A stretch of DNA of 64,000 nucleotides from Salipiger bermudensis HTCC2601. Lineage in GTDB: Bacteria; Pseudomonadota; Alphaproteobacteria; Rhodobacterales; Rhodobacteraceae. The translations under genes were made by a program, and so were the position numbers. This document shows positions 19,141 to 28,447 of the stretch, piece after piece. Each line of letters starts with the position of its first letter. The stretch's first letter is position 1. The notes beneath the pieces are model-generated. The model did not search any database, was not told where the DNA came from, and saw nothing but the letters and a program-made list of their open reading frames with translations. Where the stretch lies: the NCBI RefSeq assembly GCF_000153725.1, contig NZ_DS022276.1:3974849-4038848 (forward strand), given 5' to 3'.

Positions 19141-19443
19141 ATGAACCGACCCTTCGCGCTTGCCTTCGCTGTTGCCATGATCTCGCTCACCCCCGCGGCG
19201 CAAGCCGCCAACACCGCCTTCGGCCCCAGCCAGAAGACGCTGCGCGCCAACAACGCGAACCCCCATCCCGGCGCATCCTACCAGGGCCAGGTCTATGTCA
19301 CTCCCGGCGGCTGTTCGTATTCGCGGGCGCAGGTGCCGGGCTACAAGCCCACGTGGCACCTGATCCGCAACGGCGCGGCGGCCGGTCTCACCAACGCCCA
19401 TCGCCGCTGCCCGACCATGCTGGGCGATTACGAGCGTCTCTGA
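19141..19443 (+). CDS. exported small hypothetical protein, 100 aa
   Basis: Sec signal peptide (residues 1-22, cleavage after AQA) followed by ~78 mature residues with two cysteines (GGCSYSR and HRRCPTM) that could form a disulfide. It contains a short basic, Tyr-containing core and no known motif. Divergent from tgt; the shared upstream region carries TGTAAA-N13-TTTACA at 19067-19091, a possible regulatory dyad. Family not recognised. Confidence 0.65.
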   Translation: MNRPFALAFAVAMISLTPAAQAANTAFGPSQKTLRANNANPHPGASYQGQVYVTPGGCSYSRAQVPGYKPTWHLIRNGAAAGLTNAHRRCPTMLGDYERL

Positions 19444-19528
19444 CGCCCGCGTCCCCGCTGCACCACCACGCCCGGAAAGCGCGCCGCCACGATTGCGCGG
19501 CGCGCGATCCCGCGCCACTCTCCGCGCC

Positions 19529-21310
19529 ATGAGCAGCGACGACCCCAGCGACGAGACAAGCAAGAGCAATCGGCCCACCTGGCCCGGCGGCATCGATGCG
19601 GTGCTGACCCAGATGGAGGGCCGGCGCGACGCCATCACCTATGCTAGAGGCGAGGCCCCGCCGCCCGCCGATCTCGACCTCGCCCCGCTGGCCTTGCAGA
19701 TCGTCGCCGACCCCGAAGATGATCCGTCCGAGGACCGCCCCTTCCGCTCCAGCTATCATCGCAAGCGTTTCGACCTGCGCCGAGAGCTGCAGGGCCAGAG
19801 CGAGCTGGTGTTTCTCAACGGCCTGCTCATCGCCCATCTGCGCAAGCGCGACTTCCCCACGCACCTGCCCGCGCTCTTCCATCGGCTCTGGGCCGAACAG
19901 GGCGCGCATCTGCTCGACACCCTCGATCCGCGCTGGCTGGTTTCGGCCGTCACCACCTTCGGCGATCACGGGCTGACCGCCACGCAACGCTCGGTCGGGC
20001 TGGCGCTGACCGTGCTCTTCGGCACCATGAAGCTCTACGAAACCGAGCGGCTCTATTCGGGCCAGCCCGCCGACCGACCCTTTGCGCTCGACCGCAAGGC
20101 AGGCGGCAAGCTGCCGCTGAACATGGACGCCTATTCCATCGTCAATGGCGGGCTCGACGTGAACATGATCGGGCGGCTCTGGATGGAGGCCGAGGCGGAC
20201 CCGGTGATCGCCCCCCTCGCCCACCACCTGCTCGATCTGCTGATCCACGATGATCGCACGCTGTTCCGCCGGCTGATGGTCATGCGCAACCGCAAGGCCC
20301 GCCAGACGCCCGAGCCCGCCCCCGGCAAGCGCCCCGGCAACCCCGCCCCGGTGCCTGCCGAGACTGCGTCTCTCACGCCCGAGACCCTGCGCTGGGGGCT
20401 GGTCTCGACGATCCGTGCGCCTCTGCCCGTCATTGCGCGGTTCGCCGCCCATCATCTCGAGCTCGGCGCCCAGGCGCTGCACATCTATCTCGACGCCCCC
20501 GAGGCCGAGACCGCCGCCTTTCTCGAACGCCACCCGAGGATCCACGTCACCCGCTGCGACGACGCGTGGTGGCAGGCAACCGGCAAGCCCCGCCCCGAGG
20601 CGCACCAGCTGAGGCAGGCCCACAACGCCACCCGCTGCCTGCGCGCTGTGCACGATGAGCTCGACTGGCTCGGCCATATCGATGCCGACGAGTTCCTGCT
20701 CAGCGACCGCCCGGTGGCCGAGCTGCTCTCCGAGGTCTCGCGCGGCCACGCGCTGGCCCGCGTGGCGCCGGTGGAAGCGCTGGCAAACGACGCGGGCTGG
20801 CCGGTGCATTTCAAGCGCACCCATCACCACGCCGGGCAGAAGAAGGCGGTGCTGCAAGAGATCTACCCGACCTTCGGCATGCATCTTTATGGCGGTTTCC
20901 TGAGCCACACCTCCGGCAAGGTCTTTGCCCGCACCGGCATCCCCGAGACCCGTCTCGGCATCCACACGCTGAAATACCGCGGCGAGGATGCCAGCAACCG
21001 CGCCAAGCTCGAAGGCATCCACCTCGTCCACCTGCACGCACCCAGCTGGCAGCACTTCCGCGACCACCTCGCCTTCCGCCGCACGCAGGGCTCCTACCGG
21101 GCGCGCTCCGAGCGGAAAGAGATGGGACAGGCCAACCTGATCGCCTTTCTTGCAGGGGAAGAGGGCGAGGACGGGCTGCGGATGCTCTTCGACGAGGTCT
21201 GCGCCGACACCCCCGAGCTGCGCGCACGCCTTGCCGCGCATGACATGCTGCTGACCCGCGCCTTCGATCCAGATGCGGCTGTGGCGCGGATCTTCGGGGC
21301 GCTGCCATGA
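19529..21310 (+). CDS. glycosyltransferase family 2-like protein with extra N-terminal domain
   Basis: 593-aa two-part protein. Residues ~60-270 form a helical domain I do not recognise. Residues ~290-560 are a GT-A-like domain with WGLVSTIRA at the start, DDAWW, and the metal-binding DWLGHIDADEFLL (PF13704-type). The C-terminal half is clearly paralogous to the next gene. A Pro-rich linker (about 265-290) joins the halves. Start at 19529 lacks a good ribosome site; TTG at 19493 is an alternative. Overlaps the next gene by 4 bp (ATGA). Confidence 0.8.
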   Translation: MSSDDPSDETSKSNRPTWPGGIDAVLTQMEGRRDAITYARGEAPPPADLDLAPLALQIVADPEDDPSEDRPFRSSYHRKRFDLRRELQGQSELVFLNGLLIAHLRKRDFPTHLPALFHRLWAEQGAHLLDTLDPRWLVSAVTTFGDHGLTATQRSVGLALTVLFGTMKLYETERLYSGQPADRPFALDRKAGGKLPLNMDAYSIVNGGLDVNMIGRLWMEAEADPVIAPLAHHLLDLLIHDDRTLFRRLMVMRNRKARQTPEPAPGKRPGNPAPVPAETASLTPETLRWGLVSTIRAPLPVIARFAAHHLELGAQALHIYLDAPEAETAAFLERHPRIHVTRCDDAWWQATGKPRPEAHQLRQAHNATRCLRAVHDELDWLGHIDADEFLLSDRPVAELLSEVSRGHALARVAPVEALANDAGWPVHFKRTHHHAGQKKAVLQEIYPTFGMHLYGGFLSHTSGKVFARTGIPETRLGIHTLKYRGEDASNRAKLEGIHLVHLHAPSWQHFRDHLAFRRTQGSYRARSERKEMGQANLIAFLAGEEGEDGLRMLFDEVCADTPELRARLAAHDMLLTRAFDPDAAVARIFGALP

Positions 21311-22242
21311 TCCGCTGGGGCACCGTCACCACCACCAACGCCGCCCTGCCCGAGATCCTCGACTTCGCCGCCTGGCATCTCGAGCTCGGGGCGCACCGGC
21401 TTTACCTCTATCTCGACGATGCCATGCCAGAGGCGGAGGAGAGGCTGGCCGCCCACCCCAAGATCCGGGTCTTTCGCACCGATGATGCCTGGTGGGCCAA
21501 GCGCAACGGGCGGCCGAAAAAGCATCAGGTCCGGCAGAGCGCCAACGCCCGCCACGCCAACAATCGCAAACCCGAGGTCGACTGGCTCGCCCATATCGAC
21601 ACCGACGAGTTCCTGCTGCCCTCGCGCCCCGTGGCCGAGGAGCTGGCCGCCCTGCCCGAGAGCTGCCTCTGCGCCCGCGTGCGTCCGGTCGAGGCGCTGG
21701 CGCCGCTCGAGGCGGGTGCAGAGACCGTCTTCAAGGCCTTCCCCCTCGACCAGCGCGCCCGGCAGGAGGCGGCGGAGGCCTGCTTTCCCACATGGGGGCG
21801 TCATCTGTCGGGCGGGTTCCTGAGCCACGTTGCGGGAAAGCTGTTCTTCCGCCCCGGCACCAAGGGGCTTCAGATCCGCATCCACAATGTCGAGCTGGAT
21901 GGCCAGACCAACCCCGGGCAGGTCGAACTCTCCGGCATCGAACTCGGCCATTTCCACGCCGCCGACAGGGAGCATTTCCTCCGTCTCTACCGCTTCCGGC
22001 TGGCGCAGGGGTCGTACCGGGCCGAGCTGAAGCCGCAGGCGCGCGGTGAAGGGGCTGTCAACCTTCACACCCTCTTCGAGATGATCGAAGGCGCGGGCGG
22101 CGAAGAGGCGCTGCGGCTGTTCTACGACGAGGTCTGCACCGCACGGCCCGCGCTGCTCGACCAGCTTTCCGCGCGCGGCTTGCTGCGCCGCCGCTGCATG
22201 GATCTCACCGCCCTGCGCCAACGTCATTTCCCCGGCGCCTGA
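21307..22242 (+). CDS. glycosyltransferase family 2-like protein
   Basis: 311-aa single-domain paralogue of the C-terminal half of the preceding product. Shared blocks include WGTVTTTNAALPEIL, FAAWHLELGAHRLYLYLD, DDAWWAK and DWLAHIDTDEFLL with the D-x-D metal motif. No membrane segment, so it should work at the cytoplasmic face. Translational coupling by ATGA suggests the two make one product, probably a surface glycan. Donor and acceptor unknown. Confidence 0.83.
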   Translation: MIRWGTVTTTNAALPEILDFAAWHLELGAHRLYLYLDDAMPEAEERLAAHPKIRVFRTDDAWWAKRNGRPKKHQVRQSANARHANNRKPEVDWLAHIDTDEFLLPSRPVAEELAALPESCLCARVRPVEALAPLEAGAETVFKAFPLDQRARQEAAEACFPTWGRHLSGGFLSHVAGKLFFRPGTKGLQIRIHNVELDGQTNPGQVELSGIELGHFHAADREHFLRLYRFRLAQGSYRAELKPQARGEGAVNLHTLFEMIEGAGGEEALRLFYDEVCTARPALLDQLSARGLLRRRCMDLTALRQRHFPGA

Positions 22243-22266
22243 GCCGCGATCAGCGACAAAGACGCC

Positions 22267-22292
22267 AACGGCGACGCGAACCTGTCGCCGTT
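22267..22292 (+). terminator. hairpin after the glycosyltransferase pair
   Basis: AACGGCGAC and its exact complement around an 8-base loop, 24 bp after the stop. There is no T-run. Confidence 0.45.
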
Positions 22293-22358
22293 CTCAGAAC
22301 AACCCTTGCGCGACTGTCCCTTCGAGCCCACGATTTCACCCCCAAAATGCCGCGCTGA

Positions 22359-22388
22359 TTGACGTTTCCCCGGTGATTCCGGTACAAG
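22359..22388 (+). promoter_or_regulatory. candidate sigma-70 promoter of the DEAD-box helicase
   Basis: TTGACG and TACAAG are 18 bp apart. This would leave a ~100-base 5' leader before the helicase ATG, as is common for cold-induced helicases. Confidence 0.45.
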
Positions 22389-22496
22389 GCGCCACATTGG
22401 GATCGCATCAGCCATCACGTATGGGGCCAACCGGGCCCGATCCAGGACCATTCGCGCGGGCCAAGTCTCAGTGTCCGCACCCCAAAACGGACACGC

Positions 22497-24005
22497 ATGA
22501 CAAAGTTTTCTGATCTCAACCTGAACCCCAAGGTTCTCAAGGCCATCGAAGAAGCGGGCTACGAGACGCCGACGCCGATCCAGGCCGGCGCCATCCCCCA
22601 CGCGCTCGAGGGCAAGGACGTGCTGGGCATCGCCCAGACCGGCACCGGCAAGACCGCCAGCTTCACGCTGCCGATGATCACCTCGCTGGCGCGTGGCCGC
22701 GCCCGCGCCCGGATGCCGCGCAGCCTCGTGCTGTGCCCCACGCGCGAGCTGGCCGCACAGGTGGCCGAGAACTTCGACACCTACGCGAAATACGTGAAGC
22801 TCACCAAGGCGCTGCTGATCGGCGGCGTGAGCTTCAAGGAACAGGAACAGCTCATCGACAAGGGCGTCGACGTGCTGATCGCCACCCCCGGCCGTCTGCT
22901 CGACCATTTCGAGCGCGGCAAGCTGATCCTCACCGATGTGAAGGTCATGGTGGTGGACGAGGCCGACCGGATGCTCGACATGGGCTTCATTCCGGATATC
23001 GAGCGGATCTTCTCGCTCACGCCCTTCACCCGCCAGACGCTGTTCTTCTCGGCCACCATGGCCCCCGAGATCGAGCGCATCACCAACACCTTCCTGTCGA
23101 ACCCCGAGCGCATCGAAGTGGCCCGTCAGGCCACCGCGTCCGAAACGATCGAGCAGGGTGCCGTCTTCTTCAAGGGATCGCGGAAGGACCGCGAGGGCTC
23201 GGAGAAGCGCACGGTGCTGCGCCAGCTGATCGATCGCGAGGGCGAGAAATGCACCAACGCCATCGTCTTCTGCAACCGCAAGGTCGATGTCGACATCGTC
23301 GCCAAGTCGCTGAAGAAGTACGGCTACAACGCCGAGCCGATCCACGGTGACCTCGACCAGTCGCAGCGCACGCGCACCCTCGAAGGGTTCCGCGAAGGCT
23401 CGATCCGCCTGCTGATCGCCTCCGACGTGGCGGCCCGCGGCCTCGACGTGCCGAGCGTGAGCCACGTGTTCAACTTCGACGTGCCGGGCCATGCCGAGGA
23501 TTACGTGCACCGCATCGGCCGCACCGGCCGTGCCGGGCGCGAAGGCAAGGCCTTCACCATCGTGGTGCCGCGCGACGAGAAGAACTTCGAGGATGTGGAG
23601 AAACTCCTGCAGAAGGAGATTCCGCGCGTCGAGCTGCCCGGCGTGAAAGCGCCCGCGAAGGCGGAGGCCACCGCCGACGAAGAGAAGACCGACGCGAAGC
23701 CCAAGCGCACCCGCTCGCGGTCGCGCAAGTCCGACAAGTCCGACAAGGTCAACGCCCCTGCCGAGGCGACTGCCGCGGAAGCCCCTGCCACCGAGGCCCC
23801 CGTCGAGGCGCCCGAGGAGAGCAAGGACACCAAGGAGAGCAAGGCCCCGGCGCAGAAGAGCGGCGCCGACAAGCCGCGCTCGGATCGTGGCCGCTCCGAC
23901 AAGGGCCGGGGCCGTGGGTCCAAGTCCGACAACAACGTGGTGGGGATGGGCGATCACATGCCCGAGTTCATCGCGCTGAGCTTCGACGAGCGCCGCGCCA
24001 GCTGA
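22497..24005 (+). CDS. DEAD-box RNA helicase (RhlE/DeaD-like)
   Basis: 502-aa ATP-dependent RNA helicase. In order: Q-motif GYETPTPIQ, AQTGTGKT, PTRELAAQ, TPGRLLDH, DEADRMLDMGF, SATM, then IHGDLDQSQR, DVAARGLD and HRIGRTGRAG. The C-terminal ~120 residues are a low-complexity Lys/Arg/Ala/Glu tail ending in repeated RSDRG and RSDKGRG motifs, likely an RNA-binding region. Roles in ribosome assembly or cold growth are family knowledge. It has its own promoter and terminator. Confidence 0.95.
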   Translation: MTKFSDLNLNPKVLKAIEEAGYETPTPIQAGAIPHALEGKDVLGIAQTGTGKTASFTLPMITSLARGRARARMPRSLVLCPTRELAAQVAENFDTYAKYVKLTKALLIGGVSFKEQEQLIDKGVDVLIATPGRLLDHFERGKLILTDVKVMVVDEADRMLDMGFIPDIERIFSLTPFTRQTLFFSATMAPEIERITNTFLSNPERIEVARQATASETIEQGAVFFKGSRKDREGSEKRTVLRQLIDREGEKCTNAIVFCNRKVDVDIVAKSLKKYGYNAEPIHGDLDQSQRTRTLEGFREGSIRLLIASDVAARGLDVPSVSHVFNFDVPGHAEDYVHRIGRTGRAGREGKAFTIVVPRDEKNFEDVEKLLQKEIPRVELPGVKAPAKAEATADEEKTDAKPKRTRSRSRKSDKSDKVNAPAEATAAEAPATEAPVEAPEESKDTKESKAPAQKSGADKPRSDRGRSDKGRGRGSKSDNNVVGMGDHMPEFIALSFDERRAS

Positions 24006-24031
24006 ACCGGCCCTTCTCGACAGAGACACGG

Positions 24032-24060
24032 AAAAGCGGACCCTCGGGTCCGCTTTTTTG
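24032..24060 (+). terminator. rho-independent terminator of the helicase gene
   Basis: AAAAGCGGACC paired with its complement and ending in TTTTTT, 27 bp after the stop. Confidence 0.88.
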
Positions 24061-24091
24061 CCTTTGTGACACTGAGTAAACCGAGCGACCT

Positions 24092-24232
24092 GCCGCGCCA
24101 TCGCCTGCCCGCGGGGTGGCGATCCAACCTGCGACCCTCTCGATTTATCCCGGCCAAGTCCGAAGGATCTCTCAACCTCTTGCTGCCCTCACCAGATCGC
24201 CAGCCCGGGGGGCGGGCAGGCGATGGCGCGGC
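24092..24232. repeat. long inverted repeat, 21-bp perfect arms
   Basis: The 341-bp gap between helicase and importer genes holds this element plus the flanking terminators and no gene. GCCGCGCCATCGCC TGCCCGC-type arms at 24092-24112 and 24212-24232 are exact complements. Inside, TGGCGATC (24117-24124) also pairs with GATCGCCA (24195-24202). A transcript from either strand could fold into one ~140-base structure. It could be a small mobile-element remnant or a structured RNA; nothing decides between them here. Confidence 0.65.
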
Positions 24233-24286
24233 GGCCTTCGGCCTTGATTCCGCGCAGGCTTCGCTCAGATGCAGCCACAAGGCTCC

Positions 24287-24316
24287 AAAAGAAAAAGGCG
24301 GACCACCCGGCCCGCC
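24287..24316 (-). terminator. terminator of the ten-gene operon
   Basis: On the minus strand an 8-bp stem (GGCGGGCC/GGTCCGCC, one G-T pair) followed by TTTTTCTTTT, 31 bp after the importer ATPase stop. Confidence 0.8.
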
Positions 24317-24346
24317 TCTTCCGTCTCCAGGGCATCGCCCCGTATC

Positions 24347-25429
24347 TCAGTCCCGCAGCACGGCCATGCTGCTCTCGTCCCAGCCGATCCAGACCGGGGC
24401 CTCGCCCACGGACTGGCCGGTATCGGCATCGACATAGGCCTTGAGCGTGGCGCCATTGGCCTCCTCGACCATCAGGTCGAGCGCCATGCGGCTGCCGAGG
24501 AAGGTCTTGCCGACCACCCTGCCCTGCACCGCGTTGGCGGTGGTCGGGCGCTCGGCGTGGAAGCCCAGCCGCTCGAGGCGCACCGAGGCGGTGATCGCCT
24601 CACCGGCCTGCGGCACGCCGCCCGGCGCGTGGCCGCGCAGGGTGTTGCCGAACCAGTCCATCACAACCGCGTTGCCCTCGGTGCCGCGCAGTTCGCCGGT
24701 CAGCAGGTTGGTCTCGCCGATGAACTCGGCCACGAAGCGCGAGGCCGGGTGGAAGTAGAGCTCTTCCGGCGTGCCGTCCTGCTCCACGTGGCCCTTGTTC
24801 ATGACCACGATGCGGTCCGACATGGTCAGCGCCTCTTCCTGATCGTGGGTGACGAAGAAGAAGGTCTTGTTGGTGCGGCGCTGGATCGATTTCAGCTCCT
24901 GCTGCACCTGTCCACGCAGCTTGGCGTCGAGCGCGCCCAAAGGCTCGTCGAGCAGCAGCAGCGCCGGATCGGGTGCCAGGGCGCGGGCCAGCGCCACGCG
25001 CTGCCGCTGACCGCCCGAGAGCTGCGCCGGGTAGCGGTCGCCATAAGCGGTCAGCTCGAGAAAGGACATGATCTCGTCCTGCCGCTTTGCGATCTCGGAC
25101 TTGCCCATGCCCTTGAGCTCGAGCCCGAAGCCGATGTTCTGGCGCACCGTCATGTGCGGGAACAGCGCGTAGTCCTGGAACACCATGTTGACGTTGCGCT
25201 TCTCCGGCGGGCGCTTGGTCACATCATCGCCGCGCAGCAGCACCCGGCCGCTGGTCGGCTGCTCGAAGCCGCCGAGGATGCGCAGCGTGGTCGACTTGCC
25301 GCAGCCCGACGGGCCGAGGAAGGTGACGAACTCGCCCTGCGCAATGTCGAGCGTCAGGTTGTCGAGCGCCACGGTGTCGCCGAAGCGCTTGGTCACGCCT
25401 TCGAGGCGGACGAGAGGATCAGAAGACAT
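24347..25429 (-). CDS. ABC importer ATPase, PotA-like
   Basis: 360-aa cytoplasmic ATPase. Walker A GPSGCGKST, Q-loop FQDYALFPHM, signature LSGGQRQRVALARAL, Walker B LLLLDEPLGALD and switch FVTHDQEEA, followed by a ~120-residue TOBE domain. This arrangement is that of polyamine/opine-type (PotA/FbpC) importers. Last gene of the operon, 3 bp after the permease gene. The substrate should be an amine or amino-acid derivative by family, but is not shown. Confidence 0.92.
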   Translation of the reverse strand: MSSDPLVRLEGVTKRFGDTVALDNLTLDIAQGEFVTFLGPSGCGKSTTLRILGGFEQPTSGRVLLRGDDVTKRPPEKRNVNMVFQDYALFPHMTVRQNIGFGLELKGMGKSEIAKRQDEIMSFLELTAYGDRYPAQLSGGQRQRVALARALAPDPALLLLDEPLGALDAKLRGQVQQELKSIQRRTNKTFFFVTHDQEEALTMSDRIVVMNKGHVEQDGTPEELYFHPASRFVAEFIGETNLLTGELRGTEGNAVVMDWFGNTLRGHAPGGVPQAGEAITASVRLERLGFHAERPTTANAVQGRVVGKTFLGSRMALDLMVEEANGATLKAYVDADTGQSVGEAPVWIGWDESSMAVLRD

Positions 25430-25432
25430 GGA

Positions 25433-26218
25433 TCAGCTATCCTTGTTCATGCGGCGGGTGAAACGCTCGGCCCAGACGCCGATCACGGCGGTCAGGACCA
25501 GCGCCACGGTCGCGATGGCGTTGATCTCGGGCGACATGCCCGATTTCAGCTTGGCGAAGATCAGCACCGGCAGGGTCGGCTCGTAGCCACCCAGGAAGAA
25601 CGAGCGCACGAAATCGTCGAAGCTGAGGAGAAGACAGAAGATGCTCGCGCCCATGATGGCCGGCACGAGATAGGGAAAGGTGATGCGCAGGAAGGCGATC
25701 AGCGGGTCGGCACCGAGGTCGCGGGCGGCCTCGATCTGGCTCTTCGGCAGGGTCGAGAGCCGCGCCATCACCACCAGCACCACGAAGGGCACGTTGTGCA
25801 CCGCGTGGCTCCAGACGATGGCGCCCATGCCCGGCTCGATTCCGAGATAGCGGGCGTAGATCCGGAAGGCGATGGCCGAGATGATGCCCGGGATCAGCGC
25901 CGGCAGCACGGTCATGCCGAAGATCGCCGCGCGGCCCCAGAACTTGCGCCCCTCGAGCAGCACCGCGATCCAGGTCCCGACGATCACCGAGAACACCGTC
26001 GAGAGCACCGCGATGGCCACCGAGTAACCGAAGGCGGCCAGCGTCTCGGTGTCGGCGAAGACGCCGGTGTACCAGTCGAGCGTCCAGGAGCGGATCGGGA
26101 AGCCGATGAAGTTGCTGTCCTTGAAACCCATCAGCACCATCAGGATCAGCGGCACGAACACATAGGCCACGAAGGCCCAGTAGACGCAGGAGAGCAGGAT
26201 GCGGTTGTGACGGGTCAT
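25433..26218 (-). CDS. ABC importer permease, PotC-like
   Basis: 261-aa inner-membrane protein with about six helices and the permease EAA loop (EAARDLGADPLIAFLRITFPYLVPAI). The ATG at 26218 overlaps the upstream permease stop by 4 bp. Length and the short N terminus match the PotC/YdcV half of polyamine-type importers. Confidence 0.92.
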   Translation of the reverse strand: MTRHNRILLSCVYWAFVAYVFVPLILMVLMGFKDSNFIGFPIRSWTLDWYTGVFADTETLAAFGYSVAIAVLSTVFSVIVGTWIAVLLEGRKFWGRAAIFGMTVLPALIPGIISAIAFRIYARYLGIEPGMGAIVWSHAVHNVPFVVLVVMARLSTLPKSQIEAARDLGADPLIAFLRITFPYLVPAIMGASIFCLLLSFDDFVRSFFLGGYEPTLPVLIFAKLKSGMSPEINAIATVALVLTAVIGVWAERFTRRMNKDS

Positions 26219-27201
26219 TTGGTGTCTCCCTTGCGCAGCGCGGTCATCAGCCGCTGGAAGGCCGCGGTGATGGCGAGCGCCGCGAGGAACATGATGACGG
26301 CAAAGGCCGCCCCCGTGGGCCATTGGTCACCGGCAACGTGGAAGAAGCCCGCGATGGTCTCGGCAAACACCGTCGTCGACGGCCCGCCCAGCAGCACCGG
26401 CGTGGCGTAGAAACCGGTCGAGATCAGGAACACCAGCGTGCAGCCCGACGAGATCCCTTCGAGGGTCATCGGCAGGGTGATGCGACGGAACCGGGTCCAG
26501 GCGCCCGCGCCGAGGTCGGCGGCGGCCTCGTTCATCGACTTCGGCAGCTTCTCGAGCGAGGAGTAGAGCGGCAGCAGCATGTAGAGCGCGGTCAGGTAGA
26601 CGATGCCCACCCCCATGGAAAAGCTCGTGTACATGAACGGGATCGGCCGGTCGATCAGGCCGAAGAAGCGCAGCACCATGTTCACCGCGCCGGTGTTGCC
26701 GAGCAGGATCATGATGGCATAGGTCCGCACGATCTCGCCGACCCAGAACGGGATAAGCAGCAGCAGGAGCAGCAGCATCCGGTTCTTGGGGCTCACGTGC
26801 CGGGCCAGGAAATAGGCCACCGGGTAAGTGATGATCAGCGTGCAGAAGGTGAACACCCCGGCAAAGATCAGCGTCCGGAAGAACGGCATCCAGAAGATGC
26901 TGTCTCCGAAGAAGCTCAGGTAGTTGTCGAAGGTGAAATGCTGCTCGACGCCGGGCGCGACCGGGTAGGCATCGGTCAGCGACACGCGCAGCATCTGCAG
27001 CATCGGCCCGAGATGCTGGGTCAGCACCCACAGGATCGGGAACACGGCGAGGATCAGGAACTGGCGGCGCGGCGAAGCGGTGGCGAAGGTTGCAAGCCAC
27101 TGGTACGGCGCCCAGCTCGACAGGCGTCCCCAGAAGGTGCGGTCGGAGGCGCTCTCCGCGACGGCCCCGCGTTCTTCGCGCGCGGATGCGTCATAGGTCA
27201 T
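26215..27201 (-). CDS. ABC importer permease, PotB-like
   Basis: 328-aa inner-membrane protein with ~45 cytoplasmic residues, about six helices and an EAA loop (NEAAADLGAGAWTRFRRITLPMTL). The longer N terminus and large periplasmic loop after the first helix match PotB-type partners. The start at 27201 follows a GGAAG-type site; the 20-codon extension looks non-coding. It lies 96 bp after the binding-protein gene. Confidence 0.92.
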   Translation of the reverse strand: MTYDASAREERGAVAESASDRTFWGRLSSWAPYQWLATFATASPRRQFLILAVFPILWVLTQHLGPMLQMLRVSLTDAYPVAPGVEQHFTFDNYLSFFGDSIFWMPFFRTLIFAGVFTFCTLIITYPVAYFLARHVSPKNRMLLLLLLLIPFWVGEIVRTYAIMILLGNTGAVNMVLRFFGLIDRPIPFMYTSFSMGVGIVYLTALYMLLPLYSSLEKLPKSMNEAAADLGAGAWTRFRRITLPMTLEGISSGCTLVFLISTGFYATPVLLGGPSTTVFAETIAGFFHVAGDQWPTGAAFAVIMFLAALAITAAFQRLMTALRKGDTK

Positions 27202-27297
27202 TGGGTCTTCCTTTCGAGAGGAACGACGGCGGGTCGTATGAGGGGCCCGCCCACCGGCCACGGGACCGGCGGACAGGTCTTAAGGCTCCGTGCGTGC

Positions 27298-28404
27298 TTA
27301 CGCGGCCTTGATCGCTTCGACGGCCGGATCGACGAGGCCGTACTTCATCTCGTTCGCTTCGGCGCGGAAGAACTGCAGGTTGGCCAGCTGCTCGTCCGGG
27401 AAGGAGGTCGACTTCTTCTCGAGATCGGTCAGGTGGTTCGACGCGTCCTTGTAGGTCGAGATGAAGCCCGAAGCCTTGGTCATCGCGGCACCGATCTCGG
27501 GCGATGCGAGGATCGCGTTGAGGAAGGTGTAGGCGTTGTCCGGGTTCGGGCAGTTCTTGGCGATGTTGTAGGTGTAGACGAAGCCGTAGGAGCCTTCCTT
27601 CGGGATCGCCATGCCAAGCGGGAAGCCGTCGTTGATCAGGGCTGCCGCCGGGCCGTTCCACGAGTGGCCGAGCAGGATGTCCTGGTTGACCATCATCTGC
27701 TGGAATTCGGCGCCGCCGTCATAGTACTTGCGCACCAGCGGCTTGTGCTCGATCAGGAAGTTCTTGGCCTCCTCGACGATGGCCGCGGCCTTCTCCGGAT
27801 CGTCCATGTAGGCGACCATGTTGCCGTCATAGCCCATCTTCAGCATGATGATCGACATCATGTCCTGGATGATATAGGCGGTCTGACCCGAGTATTTCTC
27901 GCTGAAGAGCGTGTCCCAGGTCTCGGCCTCTTCCGGCGAGACATAGTCGGTGTTGTAGGCCAGAACCTCCATGCCCGACAGGATCGGGGCGCCCCACTTC
28001 TCGCCGTTGATCGTCGACCAGTCGGACTCGGAGAAGGTCGGGTTGATGTTGCCCCAGTTGCTCAGACGGTCGGTGTCGAGCGGCGCCAGCAGGTCGCTGT
28101 CGATGAACTGCAGGAAGCGGTGGCCGGCCACGGTCATGATGTCCACGGACGGGTTCGGTGCTTCGGCGGCCAGCAGGTTGAACTGCTTGCCCTGGTCGTC
28201 GACGAGGCGGACGTTCACCTTGATGCCGGTCTCGGATTCGAACTGTTCCTTGAACGCTTCCGGAACGAAGTCGTTGTAGGTCCAGATGTTGACCTCGCCG
28301 CCCTGCGCGTGGGCACGGCGCAGATAGGCGGGGCTGGCGAGAGCGGCGCCGGTCATGGCCGCGGTGTTGAGGAACTTCCGGCGGTTGAGAATGAGTTTGG
28401 TCAT
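27298..28404 (-). CDS. periplasmic solute-binding protein, PotD/F-like
   Basis: 368-aa binding protein with a twin-arginine-type leader (LNRRKFLNTAAMTGAALASP, cleavage near AHAQ). The mature part begins with NIWTYNDFVPEAF, the usual first strand of type-2 binding proteins for polyamines, and keeps DIMTVAGHRF and WGAPILSGMEVLAYN. Start at 28404 has GGGAG 8 bases upstream. A 43-bp gap separates it from the dehydrogenase gene and contains an 11-mer also found at the operon head. Confidence 0.92.
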   Translation of the reverse strand: MTKLILNRRKFLNTAAMTGAALASPAYLRRAHAQGGEVNIWTYNDFVPEAFKEQFESETGIKVNVRLVDDQGKQFNLLAAEAPNPSVDIMTVAGHRFLQFIDSDLLAPLDTDRLSNWGNINPTFSESDWSTINGEKWGAPILSGMEVLAYNTDYVSPEEAETWDTLFSEKYSGQTAYIIQDMMSIIMLKMGYDGNMVAYMDDPEKAAAIVEEAKNFLIEHKPLVRKYYDGGAEFQQMMVNQDILLGHSWNGPAAALINDGFPLGMAIPKEGSYGFVYTYNIAKNCPNPDNAYTFLNAILASPEIGAAMTKASGFISTYKDASNHLTDLEKKSTSFPDEQLANLQFFRAEANEMKYGLVDPAVEAIKAA

Positions 28405-28428
28405 GGGGTCGTCTCCCTGAGGGTTGGT

Positions 28429-28439
28429 ATCCGTATCGT
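28429..28439 (-). promoter_or_regulatory. 11-mer shared with the operon head
   Basis: ATCCGTATCGT on the + strand, identical to 34911-34921, and followed at both places by a nearby ATCGT. Candidate binding site giving the transporter genes separate control. Confidence 0.3.
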
Positions 28440-28447
28440 TTTTATCG

